DNA of 64,000 nt. Origin: Rostratula benghalensis. Its lineage: Eukaryota > Chordata > Aves > Charadriiformes > Rostratulidae. Both the position numbers and the translations under genes were made by a program. Positions 35,506 to 47,530 of this stretch are shown in pieces (within the stretch, counting starts at the first letter, position 1; every line of letters begins with the position of its first letter). The notes under the pieces were generated by a model. That model saw only the letters and a list, made by a program, of their open reading frames with translations, was not told the origin of the DNA and searched no databases. The stretch covers positions 2,720,425 to 2,784,424 of the forward strand of contig VXAI01000049.1 in NCBI GenBank assembly GCA_013399305.1, in the 5' to 3' direction.

Positions 35506-38500
35506 ATTTTTGCACATCATGGATTGTGTTTGTAAAAACAAAACAGTTATGTGCAAAATGTGATGCAGAAAGCTGAGGCGTTTTCAACCCAATTAGAAAG
35601 CAAATTTCTGGGAAATCTCTGGGGTGATTGCTTTCTTGTCACAATTCTGCTTCATGGTGTCAATGCAATCCAGATAATTAGAGCTAGAAAAGACAATGAC
35701 AGTAGATTTTTTTAAAAAAAATAATTTCAGTTTGAATTCAGTAATGATACCAAAGAGAATATTTTAAAATTATTGTTAGAGATTGCCAAAGATAATTGCT
35801 CCAGTGTGGACTGTTTGGCAAAACAAAGCGGCTACTTTTTTCCAGTAGTCAAGTACTCTGCTGGCTGTGAGGATGCTGCTCCTGACTCGTGTAGGCTGCA
35901 AGTGCAGGGTACTAAGCCTGGGTCTTCTCACTTCTCAAACTCACATGTAGCAGCATCCAACATGGGGGGAGATGCGTGGAGTAATTCAACACATAGACTA
36001 TGAACAGGAGGTTCTTGGCTAGAGCAGTCTATCACACCCAGCACCAAGGCAAACTGGGGCTTATTGTCTTGATACAGTTTAAATATGGTTTTCTTCCTTG
36101 CAGTTAGGTCTAATTCAGGAAAAACATAGCATTTATCACCTCCATTGTCCCTATTGCCATGGCCAGCTGGCCTGCACATACTGTGCTTCAGTGTGAAATT
36201 TGGTTTTCCCAAAGGAGAGCTTTCAGAAGCATAAACAACCAGCTTTTCTTTTTCAGGAAATAGATGGAACAAGACTGGCCAATGTCTCTGTGGTGGCAGC
36301 AGCCATTCAGTGTGTGTTCTGTAAAGCTGGGTCTGCACCCCCTTACCATCCTCTACTGTCTTTGCCTGGTCTTCTGCACTGACCATCCACTCTCCAGGAA
36401 AACAGATGAGCAATGAGCTGTGGAGGAGGCACAGAAGATAAAGACATCAAGTAGAGGTCCGGTGTCGTGGTGACTGCATAAAGCCAGGATGTCCTTCTCT
36501 GGAACTGCTGCAGTTTTCCAATGCTGCCACAGACAGGCCAAACTGTTCTGTTCTGCGTGCCACCTTGTGGCTGTTGGCATGTAGCTCTGAGAGCTGAGAC
36601 CTTGTCCCAGAGGTTTTCATGTGCTGAGTGGAAGACAAGAACAGGGCATCCCAAGGGTTGTTGGTTGCTGTCCAGAAGCTCTAAAAGGTAAAGCACTTGT
36701 AAAACTTCTTGATTTTTCAGTGTCAGGTCCCTGTCTGCACTATGGAGAAGTGGATGCGAAGTCCCTAAACTAATGGTGTTGACAGGGTAGTGAATGCTGC
36801 AGTGAAGTTGTTTCCAGCCCCCAGCCCCCTCTTGCAAGAGGGGAGGCCCCAGGGCTGCAAGGCCATAGCACAGCTGTGGGGCTCGGAGGTGCCTGAATCT
36901 CCAGATTGTGCCATCTCTTCTGTCACTTGTGATTTTCTAGCTGATTTTCCCCATTCAAGTAGTTGCTTTTCTATGAGAAATCAGTGGAGAAGGACCTGTC
37001 AATAAGCTTGTCAAGAGAGGTTGTCTTTCTATTAAGAGAGCAAAAGAATAGTTTTAGTCAGTGACTGACCAAGTTAGAGGCAAGAAGGAAATCAAATGTT
37101 AGCACAAACTGATCTGACAGTAGATCTTCTTTGCTGCTCTGAGCAGAAACAGGAATAAACAAAAGTGATACTAAAGTGAATGTGCTCAGTGCTTTCCACA
37201 TAAGGAAGAATAGAGTTTGCTTGTTTTCAAGATAGAAAAACAAAGGGAAGAAGTGCAACGTGAGCAAAGCATGAAGTGTCTCCTCTCCATGGTAACGTCT
37301 TGTGTGAGTAACATCTTTTTGGTGGTAAGGCACATAGGATGCTCTTGAGCCCCACAGGAATAAAGCATCTTGACTAGCTCTCTGTGTGTATTATGGGATA
37401 AACAACCAGGCACACCATGGATGAGAGACACTTCAGATTGTATTTGGGTAGTGAGGTGTTACTTGGCATCATAACAGACTTGTGCCAACATATCAGAACT
37501 TTCAATGACCATCAGAGGTGATTTATACTTAATTCTTTTTTTTTTTTTTTCTTTTCTTTTTAACCTGCTCATAGAACTAAGATTATATTTTTAAAAGTAA
37601 AAGTATCTGGGCAGCTGATTGAAAAGGCCATAGTTTTAATGGGAAATGACAGTGCTGAAGTCCCTACTACAGTATCCTGGGTGTAGAGGAGGCTGACCTT
37701 TCCAGGATGGGAATGTAAAGCTGAGAGCAACGAGACAAGCCCAGAAAAGAAAACATTCATCTTGTTTCGGGTTTCTCTGTCTATTTATGCTAGGATTCTT
37801 CTGTAGGCTCTCAGTCACTTTGGGACAAAACCACAGCAAACAGATACCAAGAAACGAGACCATAGAGCATCGTTTGCGGTGACTGAAGCCCGGAGTTGCT
37901 CGGTAGCAGCAGCCAGCCCTGGTCACATGAGCTCAGCTGTCAAGCCCTGATGTCTCATGGACTATTGGAGGGGGAGCTAAGAATGCCCAAGCTGTGGTGG
38001 TGTTTTCTGGCCCCTGTCCCTTGGTAGCTTCTTGACATTGTCCCTTCAAAGAACAAGCCAGTAGGGGGAGAGGATCAGACAGGGAGAGTGGTGTTCCTGC
38101 TGCTACTTCAGTGTTCGTATGTGCGTCCACCTGAGGGTGAGATCTCCTCTTTCTCTGTCACTTCATCAGACACAGCAGCTGGTTCATGCTCTGACAGGAA
38201 CATTAATGAAAAATCAACTCTTGCCAACTGGTGAAAGGAAAAAAAAAAGCCACCAAAGCAACAAAAAAAATTATATTAAAGTTGAAATCCTCAATTAATG
38301 GAGAGTACGCAAACTTGCAAAAAGTATTTCAGTATCTTTTTTTAAATGCCAATGACTCAGATACAAAGAGAGCTTGCATCTCACTGAGCTGGGATCCAGA
38401 TAGCTGATTTCCACCACTGCTGAAGAAAGGCTACTTTGGATGATTGTCAGAATGTTGAAAAATCATTGAGATCTGAGCTTTAACTTATGTCCCTTGCTTG

Positions 38501-39171
38501 CTATATTGTTTTTTTCGTGCTGTGGACCATCAATGCCATGTATTAAGTAATAAAAAAAGTTTTTGTTATGTTTGTCTCATTCTCATGTTGCTCTAAGTTT
38601 GTAAAAATGTTTGTTATTTCTTCTAATGTAGGAAGAATTTCTAGGTACAACTTTTTAACAGGACTGATGCGTTTTTTGTAAAGCAAGATGATAACAATGC
38701 GTAAAGATACCGGATAACACATTTCATATTAAACAGATATTGTCCTTTTGTGACAAGTAGTGAAAGCACACTAACAAAATAAATTTTCCAGATCCTGATT
38801 CTATATTATCTCCATTCCCTCCAAGGATTATTCACCCTTTCTTAAGACTCGCCCATAACTTGCAAAGCATGGTAGTGGGGTAGATCACGGTAGTGAAAAG
38901 ATATGTATATTTTTCCCATTGCCATGTGTGGTGCATTGTAGTTTTTCTACCTTCCTTAGAAAATAAAAAAGGATTGTATTTTAGAATAGGTATGTGTTAA
39001 CTAATAAAAAAATTCAGAAAATATATCTCAGAGCAATACAATAGCACTCCCTCTTATTTTTATACAATAAAAACTGATGTAAAAAGAAAAGCAGGCTACT
39101 TGGAAAACAAACCCTGAGATCAGTCAGTTGATTCTGCTTGTTGCCATGTAAACTTCTTGCTTAATTTTCAG
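35506..39171. other. noncoding stretch with two long minus-strand open frames
   Basis: Two minus-strand frames, 36343-36837 (164 codons) and 35928-36413 (161 codons), overlap in different frames. Neither shows a domain I recognise. They could be chance or a decayed retrocopy; see findings. A 15-base T-run lies at 37536-37550. A strong + strand acceptor ending TTTTTCAG at 36256 precedes 42 open codons without a convincing donor. Confidence 0.45.
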
Positions 39172-39328
39172 CTTAGAGGATGAATTGACCTTGTACAAAC
39201 TTTACCAACCTCGGCAATCTCCTGCCAGATGTGTGCTTCATTATTTAAGTGATCCCGCGCTGTCAGGCTCCTTTGGAAGTGAAGTGGACATGCCAATGCA
39301 GCGTCTGGTCCTCAGATCCTTAGCTCCT
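39172..39328 (+). CDS. candidate coding exon, unrecognised protein
   Basis: An acceptor with a fair pyrimidine tract (TTGCTTAATTTTCAG ending at 39171) and a strong donor (CCT followed by GTAAGTAG at 39329) enclose 157 bases. Only the frame beginning after one leftover base is open, giving 52 codons that include DELTLYKLYQPRQSPARC, and it ends exactly on a codon boundary. The segment holds four CG dinucleotides in CpG-poor surroundings. It joins in phase with the next candidate at 41328. No family is assigned: a short YKLYQP stretch alone does not identify a protein. Confidence 0.28.
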
Positions 39329-41327
39329 GTAAGTAGAAAATGCTGTACAGACGGAGAGCTGATTCCACCTACTCCAGGGAGACTCACGTGGATTTGAAAT
39401 GTTAATCGATGCAGTTCAGAGCTCTCTGAAAAAGTTATGGCCTGAAAGTGGTAGAGCTTCCAAACTTCTGAGCTACTTCATGTTTCCAGTCTAAATGTGT
39501 GTTTATAATGTGTTTCAAAGTTCAGGGTTTCAAATATTTTGTTAGATTTGATAACAGATAAGCCTCTAATTATTTCCATTTTTATACTGCTCCTCAAATG
39601 TATTTGATTTTAGGCAAAGCCAGGCTCTGCGTGTTTATAATTGCAAGATAGGGAGGGTGGGAATTGAGCTGAGGTCCCCTCAATAGATGTACTGATTAGG
39701 ACACAACTGCTGCCCCGTTGCAGGGGAGGCATGTGAAGAGGTTCACTGACAGCTACTGAAAGGAACTGGATGAAATTACATGTAAAATTCGAGTCTTTTT
39801 GTTTCCAGAGTGGGCAGTGTAAATGGTACAGCAGGCTCTGGGAGATCTACAGAGCAGCCTCGGAGTACAGCCTGCTTGAGGAAGACGACAAGCAGAAGCA
39901 GCTCAGTTGAATTAGGGCAAGCCACATAATAACTGGATATCAAAAGAACAGTTTGAAAAACATACTGTGACTCTTGCAGAGAGCAGAAGAGATTTGTATC
40001 ACCACTTATTGTCCGCCAAATTTGATGATTGTTGGTGAGTTTTCCTTTATAAATAAATACATGTGCTTGGAGGCAACAGGATGGCAGCCCATGTCTGACC
40101 CCAATGACTCTGTTTTTAGGAGACAGCTTAAGAATTTCACACCTCACTTAGTGCCAAATGTAATTTACTATTTTTTTCTATAAAGATTACTTGCACAGTG
40201 TGGAGGCATTTGGTTTAAGCAGGGCCTGAAAGATTTTGAGCATTTAGAAGTGTGCAGCTGAGCATGCCAAATTAAGCTGGTTTTCTAAGCACAGGCAGTT
40301 TCTTTGATTTTCATTAATTTATTGCATGTGTAATTACTTAAAGAATTATGCATGGAGCTAAAAGAAAATTCTCTGAATTCACAGGGAAAAAAATCCATTT
40401 AAGCTTAACAAGGATGTATAGTACTGTGACAGCTGAATGAGAGGTCTTCTAATGATGTGAAGGATATTTTATACATCCCTGTATGCCTTACTTTTGGGAG
40501 GGAGGTGTTTACTCCATTAACCATAATATTTAAAGCTTTTGACATTTCTTTCCTTGTCCATCCAGGAATTTATTCAGCCTCATGCCAAGCAACTTCTATT
40601 GTAGCCTCTGCTACTGTACATCTTTGTATATCTGAGGTGGGTCTTAAGGTTCTAGGTAGAAGATTTGCATTATGCAAGGTACTATACGGCCATTGGATAA
40701 AGCATTTTTGCTTCATGGGTCTGCCATCTAACTGGACAAAGCAGGAAAGGAAGAAGGAAGTGGATGGTGTCTGAGATACGTGCTCAATAAGACTTTGGAA
40801 ATGAGATCAGGGAAATGAATCAAAATTCATGACTGAGTACAGCCTCCCACCCAGTACCAATACTGTGTGCACCCATGGTGCAAGCCCTTTTTGGTTTTGG
40901 AAGAACACCTCCATCCTCTCATCAAAATTCATCATTCTTTTTGCTTTCAGTAAGTAATCTTATAATATAAATTGACCATAATATGATATTCTCATGCATA
41001 TTCATGAATCAGATCTATTTTCAAAGCTATGGACAACATAAGCTTTAGCTAAAAAATGGAGTTAGCGTAACATGTTACTACAATTGAGATCCTGATCAGG
41101 TTTTGTAGTTTGCTGTTTCCCTGTGTGTCTGCTCCCAGGCAGTGTGTGCCACAGGCTGTGGCTGGTTTCAGTGATGGAACAGTGTGTGAGCACTAAAAGA
41201 GATGCGGATGATTCAGGTTTCTTTTGGCCCTGGGGAGAGCAGTCAGGACCCTCTCCTCCTTGGAGGCTGGAGACAGTGGAAGGATGCTAGCCTCAGCTTA
41301 TTGGTCTCTTCTGGCTTCTTTTTCCAG

Positions 41328-41424
41328 GGAAGAAGCTCTATACAGATTGACAGTAACAGAATAAAAGAGAAATTATCAGCAATGTTCAGCTTAGTCTCTG
41401 CTGCTGTTACTGAAGATACACATG
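41328..41424 (+). CDS. candidate coding exon, unrecognised protein
   Basis: A strong acceptor (CTTCTGGCTTCTTTTTCCAG ending at 41327) opens 32 codons in the frame starting on a codon boundary, including SIQIDSNRIKEKLSAMF. The proposed donor (G then GTATTG at 41425) is weak. With that donor the exon is 97 bases and leaves one base, which fits both the previous candidate (39172-39328, ends on a boundary) and the next (48712-48820, begins with two bases). The open frame continues past the donor to 41498, so the 3' end is the least certain part. Confidence 0.22.
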
Positions 41425-41513
41425 GTATTGCTTGTTATACTAAAGAGCAGTCTGGAAATACATGGAAAGCAAGGAGGGACTGTGATCAACCCAAGTGACT
41501 GATTAGAGGCTGA

Positions 41514-41535
41514 GAGCTTTCCTAGAGCTTTCCTA
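41514..41535. repeat. tandem duplication, 11 bp x 2
   Basis: GAGCTTTCCTA occurs twice in perfect direct tandem. Confidence 0.9.
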
Positions 41536-41600
41536 TGTCACCTGGGTCAGTCTTGGAATTTGACCATACTTTTCTTCCTGCTTATGAAATGAGGACTCCT
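41536..41600 (-). mobile_element. possible MIR-like remnant, reverse orientation
   Basis: On the + strand GTCACCTGGGTCAG..CTTCCTGCTTATGAAATGAGG follows the order of reverse-complemented MIR (GACCTTGGGCAAGTCAC, CAGTTTCCTCATCTGTAAAATGGGG). Diverged and short; this weakens nearby splice-like signals as gene evidence. Confidence 0.35.
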
Positions 41601-43734
41601 TACTTACCAGATTGTAAAGCCAAAATGTAAAAGCTTAAAAGGTAAGTCTAAAACATCTCTTGAACACATTCTCACTTGAATAAAATCTGCCTATGACTTG
41701 TCCAGGCTTGCAAAACCCATGTAACAGTGGTCAGCTTGCCTGGCTTAACACCCTGCTCTCCAAACTGGTTGTATTGGGACTAGTTTAGGTTTCCACTAAC
41801 ACGGCTGTGTTGCTTCAGTTTGCATCAGACCATGGACAGACCTGGTGTGTGACAGCCTGAGGGTGAAGTGGATACATCTGTGATGGTCTGGCTGCAGGTA
41901 CTTTCAGAAGAGGAGAACTCCAAACCACTTCTCTCGGTGTGTACATCTGTATCCAGAGGTGAGTCAGGCGACTGGTTTGAGAAGGGAGAGGGAAGCACAA
42001 GTTACTTGCCTTAATAGCACTGTCAAGAACTTTTAGTTTTATTTTTTCAAAAGCATTTGAGAAGCAGAAGGGACAGCTTAAAAGAAAAGTTGCTCTAATG
42101 GAGAGAGAAGTGGAGGCTGGTCATCCTGAAACCACTTTAACTGTATCGCTATGGGTTATCCCATATCTGATGCACACTCTGAGCTCTTTAAAAATCCAAG
42201 CACAAGATGTTTAGCTTAAAATTATTTAACAATATTTTTATTGTGTAAGATCCCTTTTTTCCTCCCTAGTGTTAGTAAGTCTGGTCACCAGCCTGTGCTT
42301 GTGATGTGCTTGTGCTGGAATGCAGAGGGTAACTCTTTTGTTTTAGGAGAACCTGTTTGATATTGGAAATTTTGAGAGTATGTTTTGCCTTAGAAAGCTT
42401 CTATTCTGGTTAATTCTGTTGTAGGTCTGTTAAAAGAAAAAGCAGTTCTTTAATACTTATGGCAACAAAACTCAAATTTTGAACACACCAATGAAGAATT
42501 ATTTCAATCATAGGTTTACTGTAGTAATAAAAGCATCCTTGTGCTTATTTAATATTTTGGAGGAAAACCCACTTCTACACAAAAGGAATTAAAAGTTGTA
42601 GGGGTTTTTGTTAAATAAAAATAATCATTCCTGTCTGAAACAACGCCAAGGTTTTATCTCTAGAAATGCCATTTATTCTGTATTATAAGTACCCAGTTTC
42701 CAGGACTGATCAACTTGGAGCTGCATCAACAAAAGGTAATACTTGACTGTAGTGGAATTCGTCTACTAATAAATGTATGACTTAACAGCTCAGCAAACTA
42801 ATATTTCATAGCTCCTAGACTGTGCATGGGCCATTCCCCATAGCATTAGATTTCACCCAAAACACATCACAACCACAAGTGTACTTTGAATAACGAGGGA
42901 ATTGTGCATGAAAACCGCTGGTGACTTGCGCAAATGGCTTGCTGCACTCCGGATCTGAGAATTGTCTGGGCTGCTCCTGTTAAAAAAAAAACCCCAAAAG
43001 ATATCCTCATGGTTAATTGTCCTTATTGCCTCTTTTAAAAATTCCCTTAACAAAATTCCTCAGAATTCCAACAGTTTTTCTTTGTGAATGATGTCCAATC
43101 CTACAGCTTTGTTTCCAGTTGAGGCGTTTTTAGAGCAGTATTTGGCTTGCCTGAATTAAGCTGCCCAGAGTTCTTAATCCGCTTTGACACCTAATCGTCT
43201 CGCTCAGGCTGCACGCAGTGGTGTCAGCACACGTGTGGGTAGTGCACTGCTGCAGCAGCTGGGCTGCTTCACCCAGCAGTGTTAGAAATGGATAGGACCT
43301 GCTAAATGCATAGCTCTGGTGGGGAAAAGGTACTAGTGACAAGCAGAAAGGGGACTGAGAACGTGTCAGCGCAAGCAGCTCCACGGCAAATTTGTAAATG
43401 TAGGATCTTGATTGGAAGAAAGTTTTAGTCCCAGAGTAAAGTGGCATTTCTCCAAGCTGTCCAATTTAAAGATGAAAGAGGAGTGCACAGAAAGGCTTTG
43501 CTCTTCTCAGTAGTGCATAGGGAGTGATTTTTCATTGAAGAGAAACATTGGGCCAGTGCTTAGAGTCTAGCCCTGATCTCTCTTGCAGTGCAGAGACAAA
43601 CACCTTCACAGTCCTTGTGCAGAGAGCACGTTTGAAATGTTTTTCCTGAGAAGTCGGTGAACTCTGGATTTCTCACTTCCAGGAGCCCCCTGCTGCTGAG
43701 AGGGATGAAGAGCTTGTGTGTTATTAAGTCATAA

Positions 43735-43790
43735 CAAGAACTGTGCAAGTTAAGCCTTTTCTTTCTTCCTGTGTAAAACAGGGACTTACA
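43735..43790 (-). mobile_element. possible MIR-like remnant, reverse orientation
   Basis: TGCAAGTTAAGCC followed by TTTCTTCCTGTGTAAAACAGGG resembles reverse-complemented MIR core (GCAAGTTACTTAACC, CTCATCTGTAAAATGGGG). Short and decayed. Confidence 0.35.
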
Positions 43791-43924
43791 GAAAGGTCCC
43801 AGCAGTGGTATTTTGCACAGGACAACTCTAAAGACAATATGCTATTAGGAACATTAAACCTAGATAATGACAGGGTGTTGCTTTTAGCAAGTCTTCTGAA
43901 GTACATTGCCTTTCCTGCTGCTCT

Positions 43925-43956
43925 TAGATGTCTGTGGTAATAGATGTCTGTGGTAA
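43925..43956. repeat. tandem duplication, 16 bp x 2
   Basis: TAGATGTCTGTGGTAA occurs twice in perfect direct tandem, followed by the first bases of a third unit. Confidence 0.9.
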
Positions 43957-44477
43957 TAGTTAAGTTTGCTGCAACTGAACCCTCATGTCTGCAAACTTAA
44001 AAGCATACCTTCAAAAATCTGTTTGCCATCAAATACATGAATGAAAGTGATTTAGCAGTCTTCTGTAATCACTGAAAGACAAGTGGCAAACCAAATTTTT
44101 CTTGTAAAACATTCTCCTTGTCTGTTTTTGAGAGACTGGATTGATTTTGGAGTCATTAAAATGTGATCTCATCTGTCAGAAGGCAGAGAGAAAGGATAAT
44201 CTCTACAAGCTCTCATCATTGCTCCTATCAGGGAACTCCATGGGTATAATTATGCTGTGGAAATAGGTGGCAAAAGTCTCCAAAAAGCTGGAATAGAGGT
44301 AAACAAGAACAAAGAATGACTGAAGTGCATTATCCTCTGCAAAGCAGCATTTCCAGCCTGTGTGTCTTTATCCTGTGTGGCACTAGGAAGGATTGGTTGT
44401 TGGAGTAAAGGAAAATGTGAAACATCACTACAAGAAAAACATAGAACTCCCTTATGTTTGCAGAACATTATCACCTC

Positions 44478-44492
44478 TGTGTGTGTGTGTGT
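44478..44492. repeat. TG microsatellite
   Basis: About seven TG units in a row. Confidence 0.9.
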
Positions 44493-45558
44493 ATAAAACA
44501 AAAAAGCCTGCTTCATTGATGCCTTTACAGTTCTCATTAGAATAAGGGAGAAAAATAAACATTAATATAGGAAGAAGAGAGAGAGCGAAACCTAAAATTA
44601 AATGCATGCTGCTATGTTTATTTTTGCAGATTGGCATTTTCTGAGATAGTTTATCAGATGTTTTTTGGCCAGTTTCTGATCTGTTGCATAAGCAATATTT
44701 TCAACGCTCAAGAGAAAAGAGAACATTGTGTTCTGCCCCATGTTTTCCCCTCCTCTGCATTCCCCTTTGTCTTTGCCCTTTGGGCTCCCTGAGGTGGCAG
44801 TAACCGCTGCGCTCGGAAGCATTATCCACACAACCTGGTATGAGTCTAAGGCGAAGTGAACTTGAGCTGTGCTTCTCCTTGGTCTCTGCTGTCATCCGCG
44901 AAGGGGCGATCAGTGCTTTGGTTTCCTGTGAGTGAAGGCTTCAACTTCATGTGAGAAATGTTTAACTGTAAAAGCCACAGGTGAGTTTGATGAACATGAC
45001 CTGACACATGATAGCGTGGTCCCTTAGGAATTCACAACACAATTTCTTGTTGCATCTTTCATAGGGTTCTTCTATTTTTCTGGTAGGGTTAGCAGAAAAA
45101 AATGGGACAAGGGCTTTACATCATTCTAAGTGCTGTTCCATAGTCTTTTTCATGTTTTGTGCTTTAATTCAGTGTGTATTTATTGCTTCTTCTCAACTGT
45201 AGGATATGTAGGTTTTTAATCAACAAAAATGTTTTACTGCTTTAATCTATTAAAAGTTGAAGAGCACCATCCTGTGATTCCATTTTTTTTTATTTGTTCT
45301 TTTTCCACCTCCACCCAGTGAGGATGCTGGAGTCACTCATTTTTATTAGCAATAGCTTGATCAAATGAGCAGTTATCAGAAATTCTGTATCTAATATTTT
45401 GACTGTTCCTTTTCTTGTGATGGAGACAGAAAGCACAAATGTGGTTTGTCAAACATAGAACAGATTATTTAAGTATTTTTTTATTATTTAGGTATTTAAA
45501 GTATTTAAGTGGGTTTCAAAAATTATGTAAGTATATTTTTAAATTATAGTGTAAGTGT

Positions 45559-45600
45559 AGTTTGTAGAAAGTGTCCAGAAAGTTTGTAGAAAGTGCCCAG
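45559..45600. repeat. direct repeat, 20 bp x 2
   Basis: AGTTTGTAGAAAGTGTCCAG (45559-45578) and AGTTTGTAGAAAGTGCCCAG (45581-45600) differ at one base and are separated by two bases. Just upstream, TATTTAAGT-like units are also repeated, so the 45460-45600 stretch is a small cluster of local duplications. Confidence 0.85.
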
Positions 45601-46727
45601 CAAATCCACCAGAGAGATCACAAGTAGTTACTCTTTTCTTTTGAGTGATGACTCCATTGGCCTCATTCTGCTGCACTGTGCTTTCGTTGGCCTGTCATTC
45701 TGCAGGTATCAAAAGCAGTGGGAATCAAGTCTTTTGTTAGCAAACAAAAACATTGCCATCCAGAAAAGCATGTCAGCTTTTTTGATTTATTTGTTCAGAA
45801 TTTTTCACTTTCTGCCTTCTAGGTCAAATGACAAGAATTTGGAGGCAGATCATAGCTTCAAAGTCATCTTTTTTTAAGGAACCTAATTATGTAGCTCATC
45901 TTAGTAGAAAAATACTCCTGATCAAGAAAGTTTACTGTATCGTGTTTCTCAAAGGATGAACCTATTGAATCTCTAAGCTGTTCTTCTTCACTAGCCTGAT
46001 TCATCTAGGAAAATGGGGGAAAGACAAGTACAGTTGTCAGGGCCCAAAGGCAGAGGATGAAAGCACAGGAATTGGCTTCTCCTGTTCCTGACCCTCTCTT
46101 TAGGAAACAGCTTTTGCTTATCTCAAGGAAAAAAATGGGATTTCTTTACTAACTTTCAAATAAGTGTGTAACTCCACACGAAGACCTATACTCAGTGACA
46201 TGTTTTTTACCCAGCTTTGCTCCAATACTTCTGACAATCTCCGTTAAGCCCAATCTATATAATGTTTTCCAGAAATCAATCTGCAGTAGCAGCTGTCCTG
46301 GTACACTACTTCAGGAAAACACAGGTACTTTAAATGTCTTAATGTGTTGCCTAAGAAATACCATAATAGGTTTCTTATTATTCCATAATAAGAGATGGAC
46401 ATTTTCCTGAGAAGAGCATGTGCCAGACCTGATTGCTTTTCATTAGCTGAGGTTGTCAGAGGTCCAAAAGGGGCCAAGTCAAATTAGCACCAATTAGCAC
46501 TTCAGCATCATTTGTATTGTAAATACTGCACTCACCACAACTTACTACTGCCTCATTGTGGCAGCCTGTGAATAAATCCTCAAGTACCTAGCAGATGCTC
46601 AGATGTTTAGAGGACATAAACCGTGGCAGTAGCTAGATAGCATGATGGGTATCCATTTAGGAGAACCTGATATGTTCAGAAAGGAAGAAAAAAACCCCCC
46701 AAACTTACTCCTGTTACTAAGGTGAGA

Positions 46728-46759
46728 GAGATGCATTGACACTGAGATGCATTGATACT
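46728..46759. repeat. tandem duplication, 16 bp x 2
   Basis: GAGATGCATTGACACT is followed directly by GAGATGCATTGATACT, one base different. Confidence 0.9.
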
Positions 46760-46905
46760 GAGGTAGTATCTTCGCATACCTTATTATTGTAAAGCGTTGT
46801 TCAGAATCTCTCTGGATTCTGTGTGGTAGTTGCATTATTAATCTAGTCACTAAACTGAAGTCTGGAAAATACATTTATAAGAAAGGGCACTTTTTACGCA
46901 GGCAT

Positions 46906-46923
46906 CTGCCTGCCTGCCTGCCT
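46906..46923. repeat. CTGC/TGCC tetranucleotide repeat
   Basis: About four and a half units of CTGC in tandem. Confidence 0.9.
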
Positions 46924-47485
46924 AATTCCTGTCTCCCATTTAGAAACCCGAGAGTGAAGGTGGCTGTCTCTGAAACAAATAATGCAGAGGGTCTCTTAAC
47001 GGAGCGAGGGGCTGCACTTGCTCTTCTCTTGCAAAATTCAGCGGCACTGCTCCTTGGCTCTACGAACAGCTGTGGCAACAGCCCCAAGCAGGCGGAAAAG
47101 GAGTGGGTACCGTGGCAGCTGAGATGGAGCAGGAGAGGGAAGGCAGCATTTGGTTGAGCAGTTGGGTAGAGATGAATTTAAAGCAGGGAAGGGTTGGCAA
47201 GAGGGTTTTGAAAACGGTCAAAACATGGAGCAGGGCAAGTAGTATCTCCCATGGTGCTGACGAGATCACTGAGAGCCTGGATGGGTAGAGTTGCGTGAGG
47301 ACTCATAAATATATTTGATCGGAGCGATGTTTCTAATGCTGATGAGACAGGACATGCTGTATAGGATTACTTGAAGCTTGTTTTTATATTTTAATCATAC
47401 TAAACTTTTTGACAGCAAGAAAACTAAGGAACTGTCTCTGCTTCCTCCCTGAAAAAGAGACTTGGAGAGGAAGTTTGGTTTTCTC

Positions 47486-47530
47486 TGGTTTAGAAACCTG
47501 ATAATGCCCAAATGGGCATTATCCAAACCA
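47486..47530. repeat. extended inverted repeat (hairpin)
   Basis: GATAATGCCC (47500-47509) is followed after four bases by its exact reverse complement GGGCATTATC (47514-47523). Outside this perfect 10-bp stem, TGGTTT (47486-47491) pairs with AAACCA (47525-47530) across an unequal bulge of eight and one bases. The structure would fold on either strand. It may be a relic of a small inverted-repeat element; it is too short for a microRNA precursor of normal size. Confidence 0.8.

Noticed and set aside
39172..39328. Possible identity with a known DNA-repair scaffold protein because of a YKLYQP stretch
   Set aside because: Only six residues agree and the rest of the exon and its neighbours do not follow the family, so no gene symbol is given.
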